From Streptomyces flavochromogenes (GTDB taxonomy: Bacteria > Actinomycetota > Actinomycetes > Streptomycetales > Streptomycetaceae), in contig NZ_JNZO01000007.1 in assembly GCF_000717595.1 (NCBI RefSeq), positions 1 to 64,000 of the forward strand: a DNA stretch of 64,000 nucleotides, given 5' to 3'. The number at the start of each line of letters is the position of its first letter. The stretch's first letter is position 1. The translations under genes and the position numbers were made by a program. The notes below the pieces were generated by a model. That model saw nothing but the letters and a program-made list of their open reading frames with translations. It made no database searches and had not been told where the DNA came from. Below, one piece after another: positions 19,370-27,143 of the stretch.

Positions 19370-20179
19370 TCAGGCGTGCAGGTCGCCCTCGATGACCGTG
19401 ACCGCGTGACCGTTCAGGAGGGTGCGGTCGCCGCGCAGCCGCGTTCGGACGATGCCCGTGCGTGCGCCGCCCTGCAGGCCGACCAGGTCGTCGCGGCCGA
19501 ACCGGGCCGACCAGTAGGGGGCGAGCGCGGTGTGGGCGCTGCCCGTCACCGGGTCTTCGTCGATGCCGACGGCGGGGAAGAAGCCGCGGGAGACGAAGTC
19601 GTATCCGCCGTCCGGGTTCTGGGCGGCGGCGGTGGCGATGATGCCGCGGTTCGAGAGGGCCTTCAGGGCGGCGTGGTCCGGTGCGAGCGCGCGCACCGTG
19701 GGCTCGTCGCGCAGTTCGACGACGAGGTCGCCGATGTGGTCGGCCGTGTCGTGGACGGCGACGACCTCGGCGCCGAGCGCCTTCTCCAGCCCGTCGGGGA
19801 CGGGGGCCGGGGTGAGGGAGGAGGTCGGGAAGTCCATCGTGATCGTGCCGTCGGCCTCGGCGGTGGCGCCGAGGACGCCGCAGCGGGCCGCGAAGCGGAC
19901 GGGGCCGCTCGCCGTACCGGTGGAGTGCAGGACGTGGGCCGTGGCCAGCGTGGCGTGGCCGCACATGTCGACCTCGGTGGTGGGGGTGAACCAGCGCAGG
20001 GCCCAGTCGGCCTCGCCGCCGGCGGGCAGCGGGTGGGCGAAGGCCGTCTCGGAGAGGTTGACCTCCGCGGCGACCCGCTGGAGCCAGGCGTCGTCCGGGA
20101 AGGAGTCCAGGAGCAGGACTCCGGCCGGGTTGCCCGAGAAGGGCTGGTCGGTGAAGGCATCGACGATTCGGATCCTCAT
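19370..20179 (-). CDS. PhzF family isomerase/epimerase
   Basis: This 269-residue protein has the two-fold diaminopimelate-epimerase-like PhzF fold. The catalytic glutamate is in NLSETAF (Glu44), the half-barrel signature is DAFTDQPFSGNPAGV, and TEVDMCGHATLATAHVL and EDPVTGSAHTALAPYW are conserved. PhzF isomerises a dihydro-hydroxyanthranilate in phenazine synthesis, but most homologues act on unknown substrates. No phenazine genes are nearby. ATG 20179 is a natural start. The SMI1-type gene lies upstream on the same strand, 137 bp away. Confidence 0.88.
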   Translation of the reverse strand: MRIRIVDAFTDQPFSGNPAGVLLLDSFPDDAWLQRVAAEVNLSETAFAHPLPAGGEADWALRWFTPTTEVDMCGHATLATAHVLHSTGTASGPVRFAARCGVLGATAEADGTITMDFPTSSLTPAPVPDGLEKALGAEVVAVHDTADHIGDLVVELRDEPTVRALAPDHAALKALSNRGIIATAAAQNPDGGYDFVSRGFFPAVGIDEDPVTGSAHTALAPYWSARFGRDDLVGLQGGARTGIVRTRLRGDRTLLNGHAVTVIEGDLHA

Positions 20180-20316
20180 GGCGCCGACCGTACCGGGGGC
20201 GGAATCGGGCGGGCCAAGGCCAATCGCGGAGAACTGGACCGAGTGGGCGCGCACCGGCACTCCCTCGGCGCGGGGCCGGTGATGCGGGCGGATGACGTGC
20301 GCCGGTCCCGCGTCCG

Positions 20317-20895
20317 TCAGGCGGGGAACCGGGAGGTGGGCATGAAGCGATACCTGTCCTCGGGGTCGACCATGTCGTCGATGTCGGCGAAGTAGTACGA
20401 GGTCGACGTGCCGGCCACCACGTCGAGGAGGAACTGACTGCACGAGGCGGGATGGGCCTCCCAGAGGGGGCCGCGGCCCTCGTTGAGCACGATCGTCCAC
20501 TCCTCCGGCTCGGCGCCCGGCCGCACCAGCCAGTACAGGAAGTGCCCCGCGCCCTCCACGTACCCCCAGGGCACCAGCCTGACGCCGCCCTCCTCGATCT
20601 CCCCCGGCTTCTTCTCGCCGGCCGCCCAGAGGTCGGCGAGGATCTCGTCGCGCTCTGCGGTCTGGGCGACCAGGTCGTACATCGGATCCGGGCAGTCCGG
20701 TTCCAGCAGCCAGATCGTCCCCGCGAAGACCCCGCCCCCGTAGGTCTCGACGAGCCGCTTGTAGTCGGTCGGCAGGGCGGTGCCCAGTGCCTCCTCGGCG
20801 GCGGCCCACCGCACGGTCCGGACGGTGCCGGGCGGCGGGCAGAGGGGCGTCAGGGCGGCGATGAAACGGTCGCACTTCTCATGATCTTCAGGCAT
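20317..20895 (-). CDS. SMI1/KNR4 family protein
   Basis: A 192-residue acidic protein with the SUKH/SMI1-KNR4 pattern: TVRWAAAEEALGTALPTDYKRLVETYGGGVFAGTIWLLEP, then LVPWGYVEGAGHFLYWLV and the C-terminal FLLDVVAG. In bacteria this superfamily is common among immunity proteins of polymorphic toxins, but isolated members are frequent in Streptomyces and no toxin gene is adjacent. ATG 20895 is chosen; a GTG at 20904 is also in frame. Confidence 0.82.
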   Translation of the reverse strand: MPEDHEKCDRFIAALTPLCPPPGTVRTVRWAAAEEALGTALPTDYKRLVETYGGGVFAGTIWLLEPDCPDPMYDLVAQTAERDEILADLWAAGEKKPGEIEEGGVRLVPWGYVEGAGHFLYWLVRPGAEPEEWTIVLNEGRGPLWEAHPASCSQFLLDVVAGTSTSYYFADIDDMVDPEDRYRFMPTSRFPA

Positions 20896-20992
20896 GGCCC
20901 CCACCCTTCACCATCCTGGCGCGCAGGTCAGTGGCAGGTCGGCCCCCGGGTCGGCGGAGGTTCAGTCGGCATGCTTGCTCGCCGAACAGTTC

Positions 20993-21002
20993 CGATATAT
21001 CG
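20993..21002. promoter_or_regulatory. PadR operator candidate
   Basis: CGATATATCG is a perfect 10-bp palindrome 53 bp before the PadR start, next to TCGCGACAG at about 21011-21019. AT-rich palindromes of the ATAT type commonly precede autoregulated PadR genes. Confidence 0.6.
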
Positions 21003-21054
21003 TTGAGGCATCGCGACAGTTCAAAGAATGAAACCCGATGGAAGGAGCGTTGCG

Positions 21055-21669
21055 ATGCGTTCACATGGACACGAGTACGGAAACGGGCACGGAGCCGGCC
21101 GTGGAGGCTGCGGCCCCGGGCCTCGCGGTGACTTCGAGGGACGGCGCGCGGCGTTCGGACCCTTCGGGCCGGGCTTCGGTGGTGGCGGCCCCTTCGGCGG
21201 CGGACGCGGCCATGGGGGCGGCCGGGGACGGGCACGGCGCGGCGACGTGCGTGCCTCGATCCTGGCGCTCCTCAAGGACCGCCCGATGCACGGCTACGAG
21301 ATGATCAGGGAGATCGGCGAGCGCAGCGACGGGGCCTGGCGGCCCAGTCCCGGCTCGGTCTACCCCACCCTTCAGATGCTGGAGGACGAGGGCCTGATCA
21401 CCAGCGCGAGCGAGGGCGGCAAGAAGCTGTTCACGCTCACCGACACCGGACGGGCCGAGGCCGAGGGAGGCCCCGACGCGCCGTGGGAGGACGCCGGACG
21501 CGGCGTCGACTGGGAGGCCATGAACGAGATCCGGCAGGCCGGCTTCGGTCTGATGGAGGCGTTCGGGCAGGTCTGGAAGGCCGGCAGCGCCGAGCAGCGG
21601 AAGAAGGCTGTCGGCGTGATCAACGAGGCCCGCAAGAAGCTGTACCTGATCCTGGCCGACGAGCACTGA
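21055..21669 (+). CDS. PadR family transcriptional regulator
   Basis: This 204-residue repressor has a His/Gly-rich disordered N-terminus (about 1-70, including FGGGGPFGGGRGHGGGRG) that could bind metal. A PadR winged HTH follows (RASILALLKDRPMHGYEMIREIGERSDGAWRPSPGSVYPTLQMLEDEGLI), then a C-terminal helical dimerisation segment. GGAAGGAG at about 21040-21047 supports ATG 21055. The palindrome at 20993 suggests autoregulation. No obvious target transporter is adjacent. Confidence 0.9.
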   Translation: MRSHGHEYGNGHGAGRGGCGPGPRGDFEGRRAAFGPFGPGFGGGGPFGGGRGHGGGRGRARRGDVRASILALLKDRPMHGYEMIREIGERSDGAWRPSPGSVYPTLQMLEDEGLITSASEGGKKLFTLTDTGRAEAEGGPDAPWEDAGRGVDWEAMNEIRQAGFGLMEAFGQVWKAGSAEQRKKAVGVINEARKKLYLILADEH

Positions 21670-21700
21670 GCCCGTGCCCGTGAAGGGCGGGGAACGGGTG

Positions 21701-21734
21701 AAAGGGCCCCGTGGCAGTCGCCACGGGGCCCTTT
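21701..21734. terminator. bidirectional terminator
   Basis: A perfect 15-bp stem, AAAGGGCCCCGTGGC (21701-21715) and GCCACGGGGCCCTTT (21720-21734), loop AGTC, lies between the convergent PadR and SRPBCC genes. Confidence 0.9.
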
Positions 21735-21772
21735 CGCCCGCCTGGATCAGGCCGTCGGGTCGTCCGTCCGGG

Positions 21773-22201
21773 TCAGGCCACCAGGCCCGAGAGCTTGCGC
21801 AGCGACTCGGTCAGGGCCGCCGTCGCCGAGTCCTTGAGCTTGCCCGCCATCAGGGAGACCGCCGCGCCGGTGAACTCGCCGTCGATCCGTACGGTCGTGG
21901 CGTCCCCGTCCGCCGCCAGCGAATAGCGGGTGGTGACGAGCACGCCCATCGGGCCCTTGCCCTTGATGGCGAAGGCGCGCTCGGCCTCAAGCTCCTCGAC
22001 CGTCCAGAGCACCTCGGCGGGGAAGCCCATCAGCTTCATGTTCTCCGTGAAGGTGGCACCCGCCTCAAGGGATGCCGGGCCGCCGTTCGGGAAGTCGGTG
22101 TGGGTGGCGTTCCACTCGCCGTACGAGGGGAAGTCCACGAGCTGCGCCCAGACCTTCCCTGCCGGTGCCTCGATCCGTGCCTCCGCGCTGACTTCGGCCA
22201 T
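21773..22201 (-). CDS. SRPBCC family protein (START/Bet v1-like)
   Basis: A 142-residue lipid- or ligand-binding fold: AEARIEAPAGKVWAQLVDFPSYGEWNATHTDF at the N-terminus, TRYSLAADGDATTVRIDGEF in the strands, and a long C-terminal helix. It resembles CoxG/polyketide-cyclase-like proteins. No partner enzyme is adjacent, so the ligand is unknown. ATG 22201 lies just after the GAAGGGGTGGTCTC region. Confidence 0.85.
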   Translation of the reverse strand: MAEVSAEARIEAPAGKVWAQLVDFPSYGEWNATHTDFPNGGPASLEAGATFTENMKLMGFPAEVLWTVEELEAERAFAIKGKGPMGVLVTTRYSLAADGDATTVRIDGEFTGAAVSLMAGKLKDSATAALTESLRKLSGLVA

Positions 22202-22270
22202 GAGACCACCCCTTCACGCGTGCCTGCTGGGTTCCGGTGTCGCGGAACGTAGCCGGGCGGCCGTGAACAT

Positions 22271-22495
22271 TCAATACTGATGAACCGTCAGTTCTGCGGC
22301 TGGCGGCCCCGCCCCGTCACCGATCCACCAGATCTCGGACGCGTCGAAGCTGTCGGAGGCGCGGGGCGCCCCGTCCTCCTCGTGGCAGTGGAAGGCCGCC
22401 CAGAACAGATCGGCCGGCAGTGCCTCCCGGGGCGCGTACACCCGGTAGACGTACTGCCGCCCGTCGCGCGCGAGCAGAGCCACCATCCAGAACAC
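22271..22495 (-). CDS. small hypothetical protein
   Basis: A short frame with good coding character ends at 22271: WMVALLARDGRQYVYRVYAPREALPADLFWAAFHCHEEDGAP... WWIGDGAG. I do not recognise the family. GTG 22495 gives 74 residues and ATG 22486 gives 71; neither has a clear SD. The frame stays open further upstream with non-native, Arg/Pro-rich translation. It sits alone, convergent to nothing, after the SRPBCC gene's promoter region. Confidence 0.5.
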   Translation of the reverse strand: MFWMVALLARDGRQYVYRVYAPREALPADLFWAAFHCHEEDGAPRASDSFDASEIWWIGDGAGPPAAELTVHQY

Positions 22496-22606
22496 GACCG
22501 GAAGACGTAGGGGGCGGGGCCTGTGGTTGCGTCGGGGGCGCAAAGCAAGGCGGCGCGCGCCCTGGGAGGGCAACGCGCGCGATCTCATCCGTAAGGAGGA
22601 GGAACC

Positions 22607-22687
22607 GTGCGCGCGTGCCCAACTCCGGTGGGATGCGGACATGCTTCTCCCCGGCGATGCCCCGGCGGCCCGAGCCTGATGAGGTGA
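22607..22687 (+). CDS. possible small ORF/uORF with strong SD
   Basis: AAGGAGGAGG (22593-22602), the best Shine-Dalgarno sequence in this area, precedes a GTG at 22607 that opens 26 codons: a Cys/Pro/Arg-rich peptide ending SLMR. The stop is 4 nt before the GTG of the Clp-N gene and in a different frame. It could be a translated upstream ORF coupled to the Clp-N gene, or the SD may be fortuitous. Confidence 0.35.
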   Translation: MRACPTPVGCGHASPRRCPGGPSLMR

Positions 22688-22691
22688 GAGG

Positions 22692-23333
22692 GTGCACCGT
22701 CCCGTCCCGATTCCCCAGCAGTCGCTCCGGCAGCCCGCCGCCCCGCGCGCGGAACTCGCGCCCTTTCTGACGCCGTCCCTCATGACGGTCGTGACGGGCG
22801 CACGCCGCAGAGCCCTCAGGGACGGCGACCGGCAGATCGACACCGCCCACCTCCTCCACTCGCTCATCGAGTCCGACCCCGAGGTCGGCGCCGCCTTCGA
22901 GGGCGGTCAGCGGCTCGCCCGCGTCCTGGGCTACCTCGTGCAGCGCTCCATCGGATACGGGCTGCGCTGGCAGCGCTCGGTGGAGGAGTCGGGGGCCGGT
23001 CGCCTCCTCCCCGCCAAGCGCGGCGCCGAGGGGCAGGGGCAGGACAGCCGGGCCTCCGGCTGGTCGCCGGCCGCGACCGTGGCCCTCGAGGAGGCCTTCC
23101 GGCGGGCCGCCGGACGCGGGGACACCCGGGCGCGCGGCCTCGACCTCCTCGCCGTCGTCGCCGCCGATCCGGCGAGCCGGGCCGCCGAGGTGCTGCGCCG
23201 CGCCGGGGTCGATCCGGCCACGCTGAGCGCCCGTGCCGACGCCCCGGCCGGGGCCGGTGCCGACGACGGTACGGCCGCCCTGGCGGAAGGATCCGTTCCG
23301 TGGCGTGGCGGTGAGCCGTCTCAACAGGTGTAA
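22692..23333 (+). CDS. Clp N-terminal domain protein
   Basis: This 213-residue protein contains two Clp-N type repeats: TPSLMTVVTGARRRALRDGDRQIDTAHLLHSLIES (about 28-62) and WSPAATVALEEAFRRAAGRGDTRARGLDLLAVVAADP (about 123-160). It has no AAA+ ATPase domain. Such stand-alone Clp-N proteins may act as adaptors or substrate binders for ClpC, but that is inference. The GTG start is preceded by GAGGTGAGAG. It may be coupled to the small ORF just upstream. Confidence 0.8.
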   Translation: MHRPVPIPQQSLRQPAAPRAELAPFLTPSLMTVVTGARRRALRDGDRQIDTAHLLHSLIESDPEVGAAFEGGQRLARVLGYLVQRSIGYGLRWQRSVEESGAGRLLPAKRGAEGQGQDSRASGWSPAATVALEEAFRRAAGRGDTRARGLDLLAVVAADPASRAAEVLRRAGVDPATLSARADAPAGAGADDGTAALAEGSVPWRGGEPSQQV

Positions 23334-23374
23334 CGGGGGTTACGCCCCTGACCGCGTCCTGTCATCATGGCCCG

Positions 23375-24445
23375 ATGCACGCGTCTCAGGGGAGAAGCGC
23401 CGGCCTGGGACTAGCCCTGGCCTCGGCCTTCGCATTCGGTGGTTCAGGAGTGGCGGCCAAGCCGCTCATCGAGGCGGGACTCGACCCGCTCCATGTGGTG
23501 TGGCTCCGGGTCGCCGGCGCCGCACTCGTCATGCTCCCGGTGGCCTGGCGCCACCGCGACCTCCTGCGCCGCAAACCCGCTCTCCTCGTGGGCTTCGGGC
23601 TGCTCGCCGTCGCAGGCGTCCAGGCCTTCTACTTCGCCTCGATCTCCCGTATCCCCGTCGGCGTCGCGCTGCTCATCGAATACCTCGCCCCGGCCCTGGT
23701 CCTCGGCTGGGTCCGCTTCGTCCAGCGCCGCCCCGTCACCCGCGCCGCCGCCCTCGGCGTCGTCCTGGCCGTCGGCGGTCTCGCCTGCGTGGTCCAGGTC
23801 TGGTCCGGGCTCGGCTTCGACCTCGTCGGGCTCCTCCTGGCGCTCGCCGCGGCCTGCTGCCAGGTCGGCTACTTCGTCCTCTCCGACCAGGGCTCCGGCG
23901 AGGCGGAACAGGCCGACCCGATCGGCGTCATCGCGTACGGGCTGCTCATCGGCGCGCTCGTCCTCACCGTCGTCGCCCGCCCGTGGGGCATGGACTGGGC
24001 ACTGCTCGGCGGCAGCGCCGACATGGACGGCACCCCCGTGCCCGCGTGGCTGCTGCTCGGCTGGATCGTGCTGATCGCCACGGTCCTCGCGTACGTCACC
24101 GGCGTCGTCTCGGTGCGCCGGCTCTCGCCGCAGGTGGCGGGTGTCGTGGCCTGTCTCGAGGCCGTCATCGCGACCGTGCTCGCCTGGGTGCTGCTCGGGC
24201 AGTACCTCGACGCGCCGCAGATCATCGGCGGCGCGGTGGTCCTGGTCGGAGCCTTCATCGCCCAGTCGTCGACGCCGAAGGCGCCTGCGGCGGGACCCGT
24301 GGCGGGGTCGGTGCTGGACGCCGGCGTGGCGGAGGCGGCCGGTGGGACGGACGCGGTTGATGTGACGGACGCGGGCAGCGTGACGGACGCGGCCGGTGTG
24401 ACCGACCGCGATACCGAGTTGTCCGCCCGGCGGACCGGGGCCTAA
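23375..24445 (+). CDS. EamA/DMT superfamily transporter (RhaT-like)
   Basis: A ten-helix drug/metabolite transporter of 356 residues with two EamA repeats: [36 protein letters not shown] near the start and [27 protein letters not shown] in the second half. The C-terminal ~60 residues are a D/T/V/G-rich repeat tail ([20 protein letters not shown]) from short duplications. It is followed by a second DMT gene, separated by a possible leader-peptide region, so the two are probably separate transcription units. Substrate unknown. Confidence 0.88.
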   Translation: MHASQGRSAGLGLALASAFAFGGSGVAAKPLIEAGLDPLHVVWLRVAGAALVMLPVAWRHRDLLRRKPALLVGFGLLAVAGVQAFYFASISRIPVGVALLIEYLAPALVLGWVRFVQRRPVTRAAALGVVLAVGGLACVVQVWSGLGFDLVGLLLALAAACCQVGYFVLSDQGSGEAEQADPIGVIAYGLLIGALVLTVVARPWGMDWALLGGSADMDGTPVPAWLLLGWIVLIATVLAYVTGVVSVRRLSPQVAGVVACLEAVIATVLAWVLLGQYLDAPQIIGGAVVLVGAFIAQSSTPKAPAAGPVAGSVLDAGVAEAAGGTDAVDVTDAGSVTDAAGVTDRDTELSARRTGA

Positions 24446-24448
24446 GGT
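24419..24448 (+). promoter_or_regulatory. promoter of the leader/DMT unit
   Basis: TTGTCC (24419-24424) and TAAGGT (24443-24448) are separated by 18 bp and lie across the 3' end of the preceding transporter gene. The -10 box is 7 nt before the ATG of the 11-codon ORF, consistent with a leaderless start. Confidence 0.5.
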
Positions 24449-24455
24449 GCCGATC

Positions 24456-24491
24456 ATGCATTCGACCGTGCTTCCGCCTCCCGCCGCCTAG
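24456..24491 (+). CDS. putative 11-residue leader peptide
   Basis: The ORF encodes [11 protein letters not shown] and ends at TAG 24489-24491. It begins 7 nt after a -10-like TAAGGT and has no SD, so would be leaderless. It is followed by a hairpin (24525-24552) and, 130 nt later, by the start of a DMT exporter. The PPP run would stall ribosomes without EF-P. The arrangement resembles a translation-controlled attenuator; expression is not shown. Confidence 0.45.
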   Translation: MHSTVLPPPAA

Positions 24492-24524
24492 CGCGCGCGG
24501 AGACTCTCCTCGACGAAGACCGGG

Positions 24525-24552
24525 CTCGGCCGGGCGACCACTCGCCCCCGAG
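24525..24552 (+). promoter_or_regulatory. leader hairpin before DMT gene
   Basis: CTCGG (24525-24529) pairs with CCGAG (24548-24552), and GGGCGA (24532-24537) with TCGCCC (24542-24547), loop CCAC, with a CC bulge. A GCCGAG further downstream (about 24577-24582) could compete for the first arm. There is no T tract, so termination is uncertain. Confidence 0.4.
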
Positions 24553-24621
24553 CGGTTCGTCGCTGCCCGCGCGCGGAGCCGAGCGACCACCTTTCCCTCC
24601 CGTCTTCCACGGAGAAGTCAC

Positions 24622-25587
24622 GTGTCGAACTCTTCGGAATCCGCCCTGTCCGTCGGGCGGAGCCTGCTCTATCTGATCGTCGCCGGGATCGCCTGGGGCA
24701 CGGCCGGTGCCGCCGCCTCGCTGATCTTCCGCATCAGCGACATGGGCCCGCTGGCCCTGTCCTTCTGGCGCTGCGTCGGCGGTCTCGCCCTGCTGCTCGG
24801 GGCGCTCGCCCTGCGTCCCCGGCGCCGCGTCGCCCGTGCCGCCGTGGAATCGCGCGGCCGCCGGACGGCCCGCATCCTCGGCACGGGGGTCGGGCTCACC
24901 GTGTTCCAGAGCGCCTACTTCGCCGCCGTCGAGGCCACCGGCCTGGCGGTCGGCACCGTCGTCACACTGGGCGCGGGACCCGTTCTCATCGCGGTCGGCG
25001 CCCGGCTCACCATGGGCGAACGCCTCGGCCGCGGCGGCATCGCCGCCGTCACCGGGGCGCTCGCCGGGCTCGTCGTCCTCGTCCTCGGCGGCGGAGCCGC
25101 GGAGGTCCGGCCGCTGGGTGTCGTCCTCGCGGTCGTCTCGGCCGCCGGGTACGCGGCGATCACCCTGCTCACGCGCTACCTCGGCCGAGACGGCGGCCGC
25201 ACGGACGCGCTGTCCACCACGACCTGGGCCTTCGCGATCGGGGCGGTCGGGCTGCTGCCCGCGGCGCTCGCGGAGGGGGTCGTACCGCACACGGACGCGC
25301 CGGTGAGCGTGCTGCTCCTGCTCGTCTACGTCGCCGCCGTGCCGACAGCGCTCGCCTACGCGCTCTACTTCGCCGGGGCCGCGGTCGTCCGGGCGGCCAC
25401 CGTCTCCGTGATCATGCTCCTGGAGCCGGTGAGCGCGGCCGTGATCGCCGTCTCGCTGCTCGGTGAGCGGCTCACCACCGCCATCGTGCTCGGCACGCTG
25501 CTGCTGCTCGCCGCCGTTACGGGCCTGGCGTTCGCCGAGGCACGGACGGCGTCGGCGGAACGGAGGCGGGAGGCCCTGGCGGTGTAG
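24622..25587 (+). CDS. EamA/DMT superfamily transporter
   Basis: A ten-helix exporter of 321 residues with two EamA repeats: [37 protein letters not shown] and [21 protein letters not shown]... [23 protein letters not shown]. The GTG start has GGAGAAG 8-9 nt upstream. The leader region at 24419-24621 suggests it is regulated independently of the DMT gene before it. The substrate could be an amino acid or drug; the sequence does not say. Confidence 0.88.
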   Translation: MSNSSESALSVGRSLLYLIVAGIAWGTAGAAASLIFRISDMGPLALSFWRCVGGLALLLGALALRPRRRVARAAVESRGRRTARILGTGVGLTVFQSAYFAAVEATGLAVGTVVTLGAGPVLIAVGARLTMGERLGRGGIAAVTGALAGLVVLVLGGGAAEVRPLGVVLAVVSAAGYAAITLLTRYLGRDGGRTDALSTTTWAFAIGAVGLLPAALAEGVVPHTDAPVSVLLLLVYVAAVPTALAYALYFAGAAVVRAATVSVIMLLEPVSAAVIAVSLLGERLTTAIVLGTLLLLAAVTGLAFAEARTASAERRREALAV

Positions 25588-25647
25588 GCGGACGTGGGGG
25601 GCGGGCTGGGGTGGGGCGCGGGCCGATGGGGCGGGCCTTCACCTGAG

Positions 25648-25667
25648 GTGGGGGCTCCGGCCCCCAC
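25648..25667. terminator. bidirectional terminator
   Basis: GTGGGGGC (25648-25655), loop TCCG, GCCCCCAC (25660-25667): a perfect 8-bp stem with a stable tetraloop between the convergent DMT and PaiB-type genes. Confidence 0.8.
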
Positions 25668-25672
25668 CGCTG

Positions 25673-26317
25673 TCAGCCGGTGACGCGGCGGCGCAGTTGG
25701 TGGCCGCGTGCCGCCCGGTCGCGGGGGCCGTCGCGCTCGGCCAGCCGCTCCATGACCTGGTCCTGGACCTCCCGCGGCTTGTTCCCCGCGTACTTGAACT
25801 TGGCCCGCACCTCGGTCACCTCCAGGCGCAGCACCCGGATTCCGGAGAGCAGACGGCCGAACGGTGCCTCGCCGGGGACGGCGGGAGCCGTGCCGCCGTC
25901 CGGCTGGAAGTGGGCGACCTGGCGGTTGAGCAGCTCCGCCTTCTCCGCCGGATCGTCGACCACGTGCGCGGTGCAGCGCAGCTGGACGGAGGCGTAATAG
26001 GAGGTGGGCGTGCCGTGCGCGGTCGGCGTGCCCTCCGGGACCGTCCACGTGCCCGGCACGAAGACGTAGTCGTCGACCACGCTGAGGAGCACCGTCGGGT
26101 TCGCCTGCAGGGCGCGCCACAGCGGGTTCGGGCGGGCCAGATGGGTCAGCACCCGGCCGTACGGGCCGGGCTCGGCCTCGTACCGGAAGTGCGTCGGCTG
26201 CACCCACGGCGGGTCTCCGGGCAGGCCGTTGACGGCGAGCTGGCCGAAGTCGTGCCGTGAGAGCCAGTCGCGCCACTCGCCTTCGTCGTGGGGGGCGTCC
26301 CAGGGGTGGATCAGCAT
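25673..26317 (-). CDS. FMN-binding negative transcriptional regulator, PaiB family
   Basis: A 214-residue split-barrel protein beginning MLIHPWDAPHDEGEWRDWLSRHDFGQLAVNG, with WVQPTHFRYE, GRVLTHLARPNPLW and the C-terminal FKYAGNKPREVQDQVMERL. These are hallmarks of PaiB-like FMN-binding proteins. In Bacillus, PaiB represses sporulation and protease genes; here it more likely binds FMN and may be enzymatic. It is the first of three split-barrel flavoproteins within 5.5 kb. Confidence 0.85.
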   Translation of the reverse strand: MLIHPWDAPHDEGEWRDWLSRHDFGQLAVNGLPGDPPWVQPTHFRYEAEPGPYGRVLTHLARPNPLWRALQANPTVLLSVVDDYVFVPGTWTVPEGTPTAHGTPTSYYASVQLRCTAHVVDDPAEKAELLNRQVAHFQPDGGTAPAVPGEAPFGRLLSGIRVLRLEVTEVRAKFKYAGNKPREVQDQVMERLAERDGPRDRAARGHQLRRRVTG

Positions 26318-26388
26318 GGTCCGTCCGTCCTCGGCATCGTTCGTCGGTCCCTTCGTCGTCGTTCGTGGGTTCCGCGTTCGCGGTTTCT

Positions 26389-27114
26389 CTAGAGCGCGGC
26401 CAGATAGTCGGGCAGGGCGACGGCCGGGTCGAGGTCGTCGGCCGGGACCGGTGTGCCGTAGCCGCCCCGCACCGGGACCACGCCGGACCAGTGGGGGAGG
26501 TCGAGGTCCTCCGCGTCGTCGTTGGGGCCGCCGGTGCGGACCTTCGCCGAGACCTCGTTCAGGTCCAGGCGGATCACGGCCGTGGCGGCGAGCTCCTTGG
26601 CGTTCGCGGGGCGGGAGTCGGCGGAGCGGCCGGGGACGACCTGGTCGACCAGGGCGTCGAGGGCGATGCGCAGCTCCTCGGGGTCGGTGACCTGGTGGGC
26701 GGTGCCGAGAACCACGACCGAGCGGTAGTTGAGGGAGTGGTGGAAGGCGGAGCGGGCGAGGACGAGGCCGTCGACGTGGGTCACGGTCAGGCAGACGGGC
26801 AGACCGGGGGCCGCCACGCCGTCGCCGGCCGCGCGCAGCGGCCGCGAGCCGGTCGAGCCGTGCACGTAGAGGCGGTCGCCGACGCGGCCGAAGAGCGTGG
26901 GGAGCACGACCGGCGCGCCGTCACGGACGAATCCGAGGTGGCAGACGTACGCCTCGTCGAGTATCGAGTGGACCAGGGCCTTGTCGTACGACGCGCGAAC
27001 GCGGGAGCGGGTGGGGACGGTCCGGTCGGTCGGCGTGTACGTGTCGGCGACGGCAGCGGTCTCGGAGGCCTCGGGGGAGGTCCTGTCGGCGGCCGTGTCG
27101 GCGGCGGTGCTCAT
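26389..27114 (-). CDS. pyridoxamine 5'-phosphate oxidase family protein (NimA-like)
   Basis: A 241-residue FMN split-barrel protein: a T/A/S-rich N-terminal ~35 residues, then SYDKALVHSILDEAYVCHLGFVRDGAPVVLPTLFGRVGDRLYVHGSTGS, VCLTVTHVDGLVLARSAFHHSLNYRSVVVLG, and a C-terminal SAKVRTG... LDLPHWSGVVPV. Such proteins bind FMN or F420 and reduce nitro compounds or quinones. ATG 27114 has GGAG 6 nt upstream; ATG 27126 is an alternative. It is divergent from a MocR gene, a common arrangement. Confidence 0.87.
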   Translation of the reverse strand: MSTAADTAADRTSPEASETAAVADTYTPTDRTVPTRSRVRASYDKALVHSILDEAYVCHLGFVRDGAPVVLPTLFGRVGDRLYVHGSTGSRPLRAAGDGVAAPGLPVCLTVTHVDGLVLARSAFHHSLNYRSVVVLGTAHQVTDPEELRIALDALVDQVVPGRSADSRPANAKELAATAVIRLDLNEVSAKVRTGGPNDDAEDLDLPHWSGVVPVRGGYGTPVPADDLDPAVALPDYLAAL

Positions 27115-27126
27115 TGCGGTCTCCAT

Positions 27127-27138
27127 TGCACTAGTGCA
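27127..27138. promoter_or_regulatory. MocR/GntR operator candidate
   Basis: TGCACTAGTGCA is a perfect 12-bp palindrome in the 29-bp gap between the divergent NimA-like and MocR genes. It covers the space where both promoters must lie. The MocR protein is the natural candidate binder. Confidence 0.65.
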
Positions 27139-27143
27139 TACTT

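Noticed and set aside
19157..20395. A 412-residue plus-strand frame opposite phzF and the SMI1 gene
   Set aside because: Shadow frame; Gly/Val/Asp/Arg-rich and without domain, whereas the minus strand encodes clear families.
20317..20895. SMI1/KNR4 gene considered as immunity gene of a toxin system
   Set aside because: No polymorphic toxin, secretion gene or repeat of immunity genes lies nearby; kept as a plain family member.
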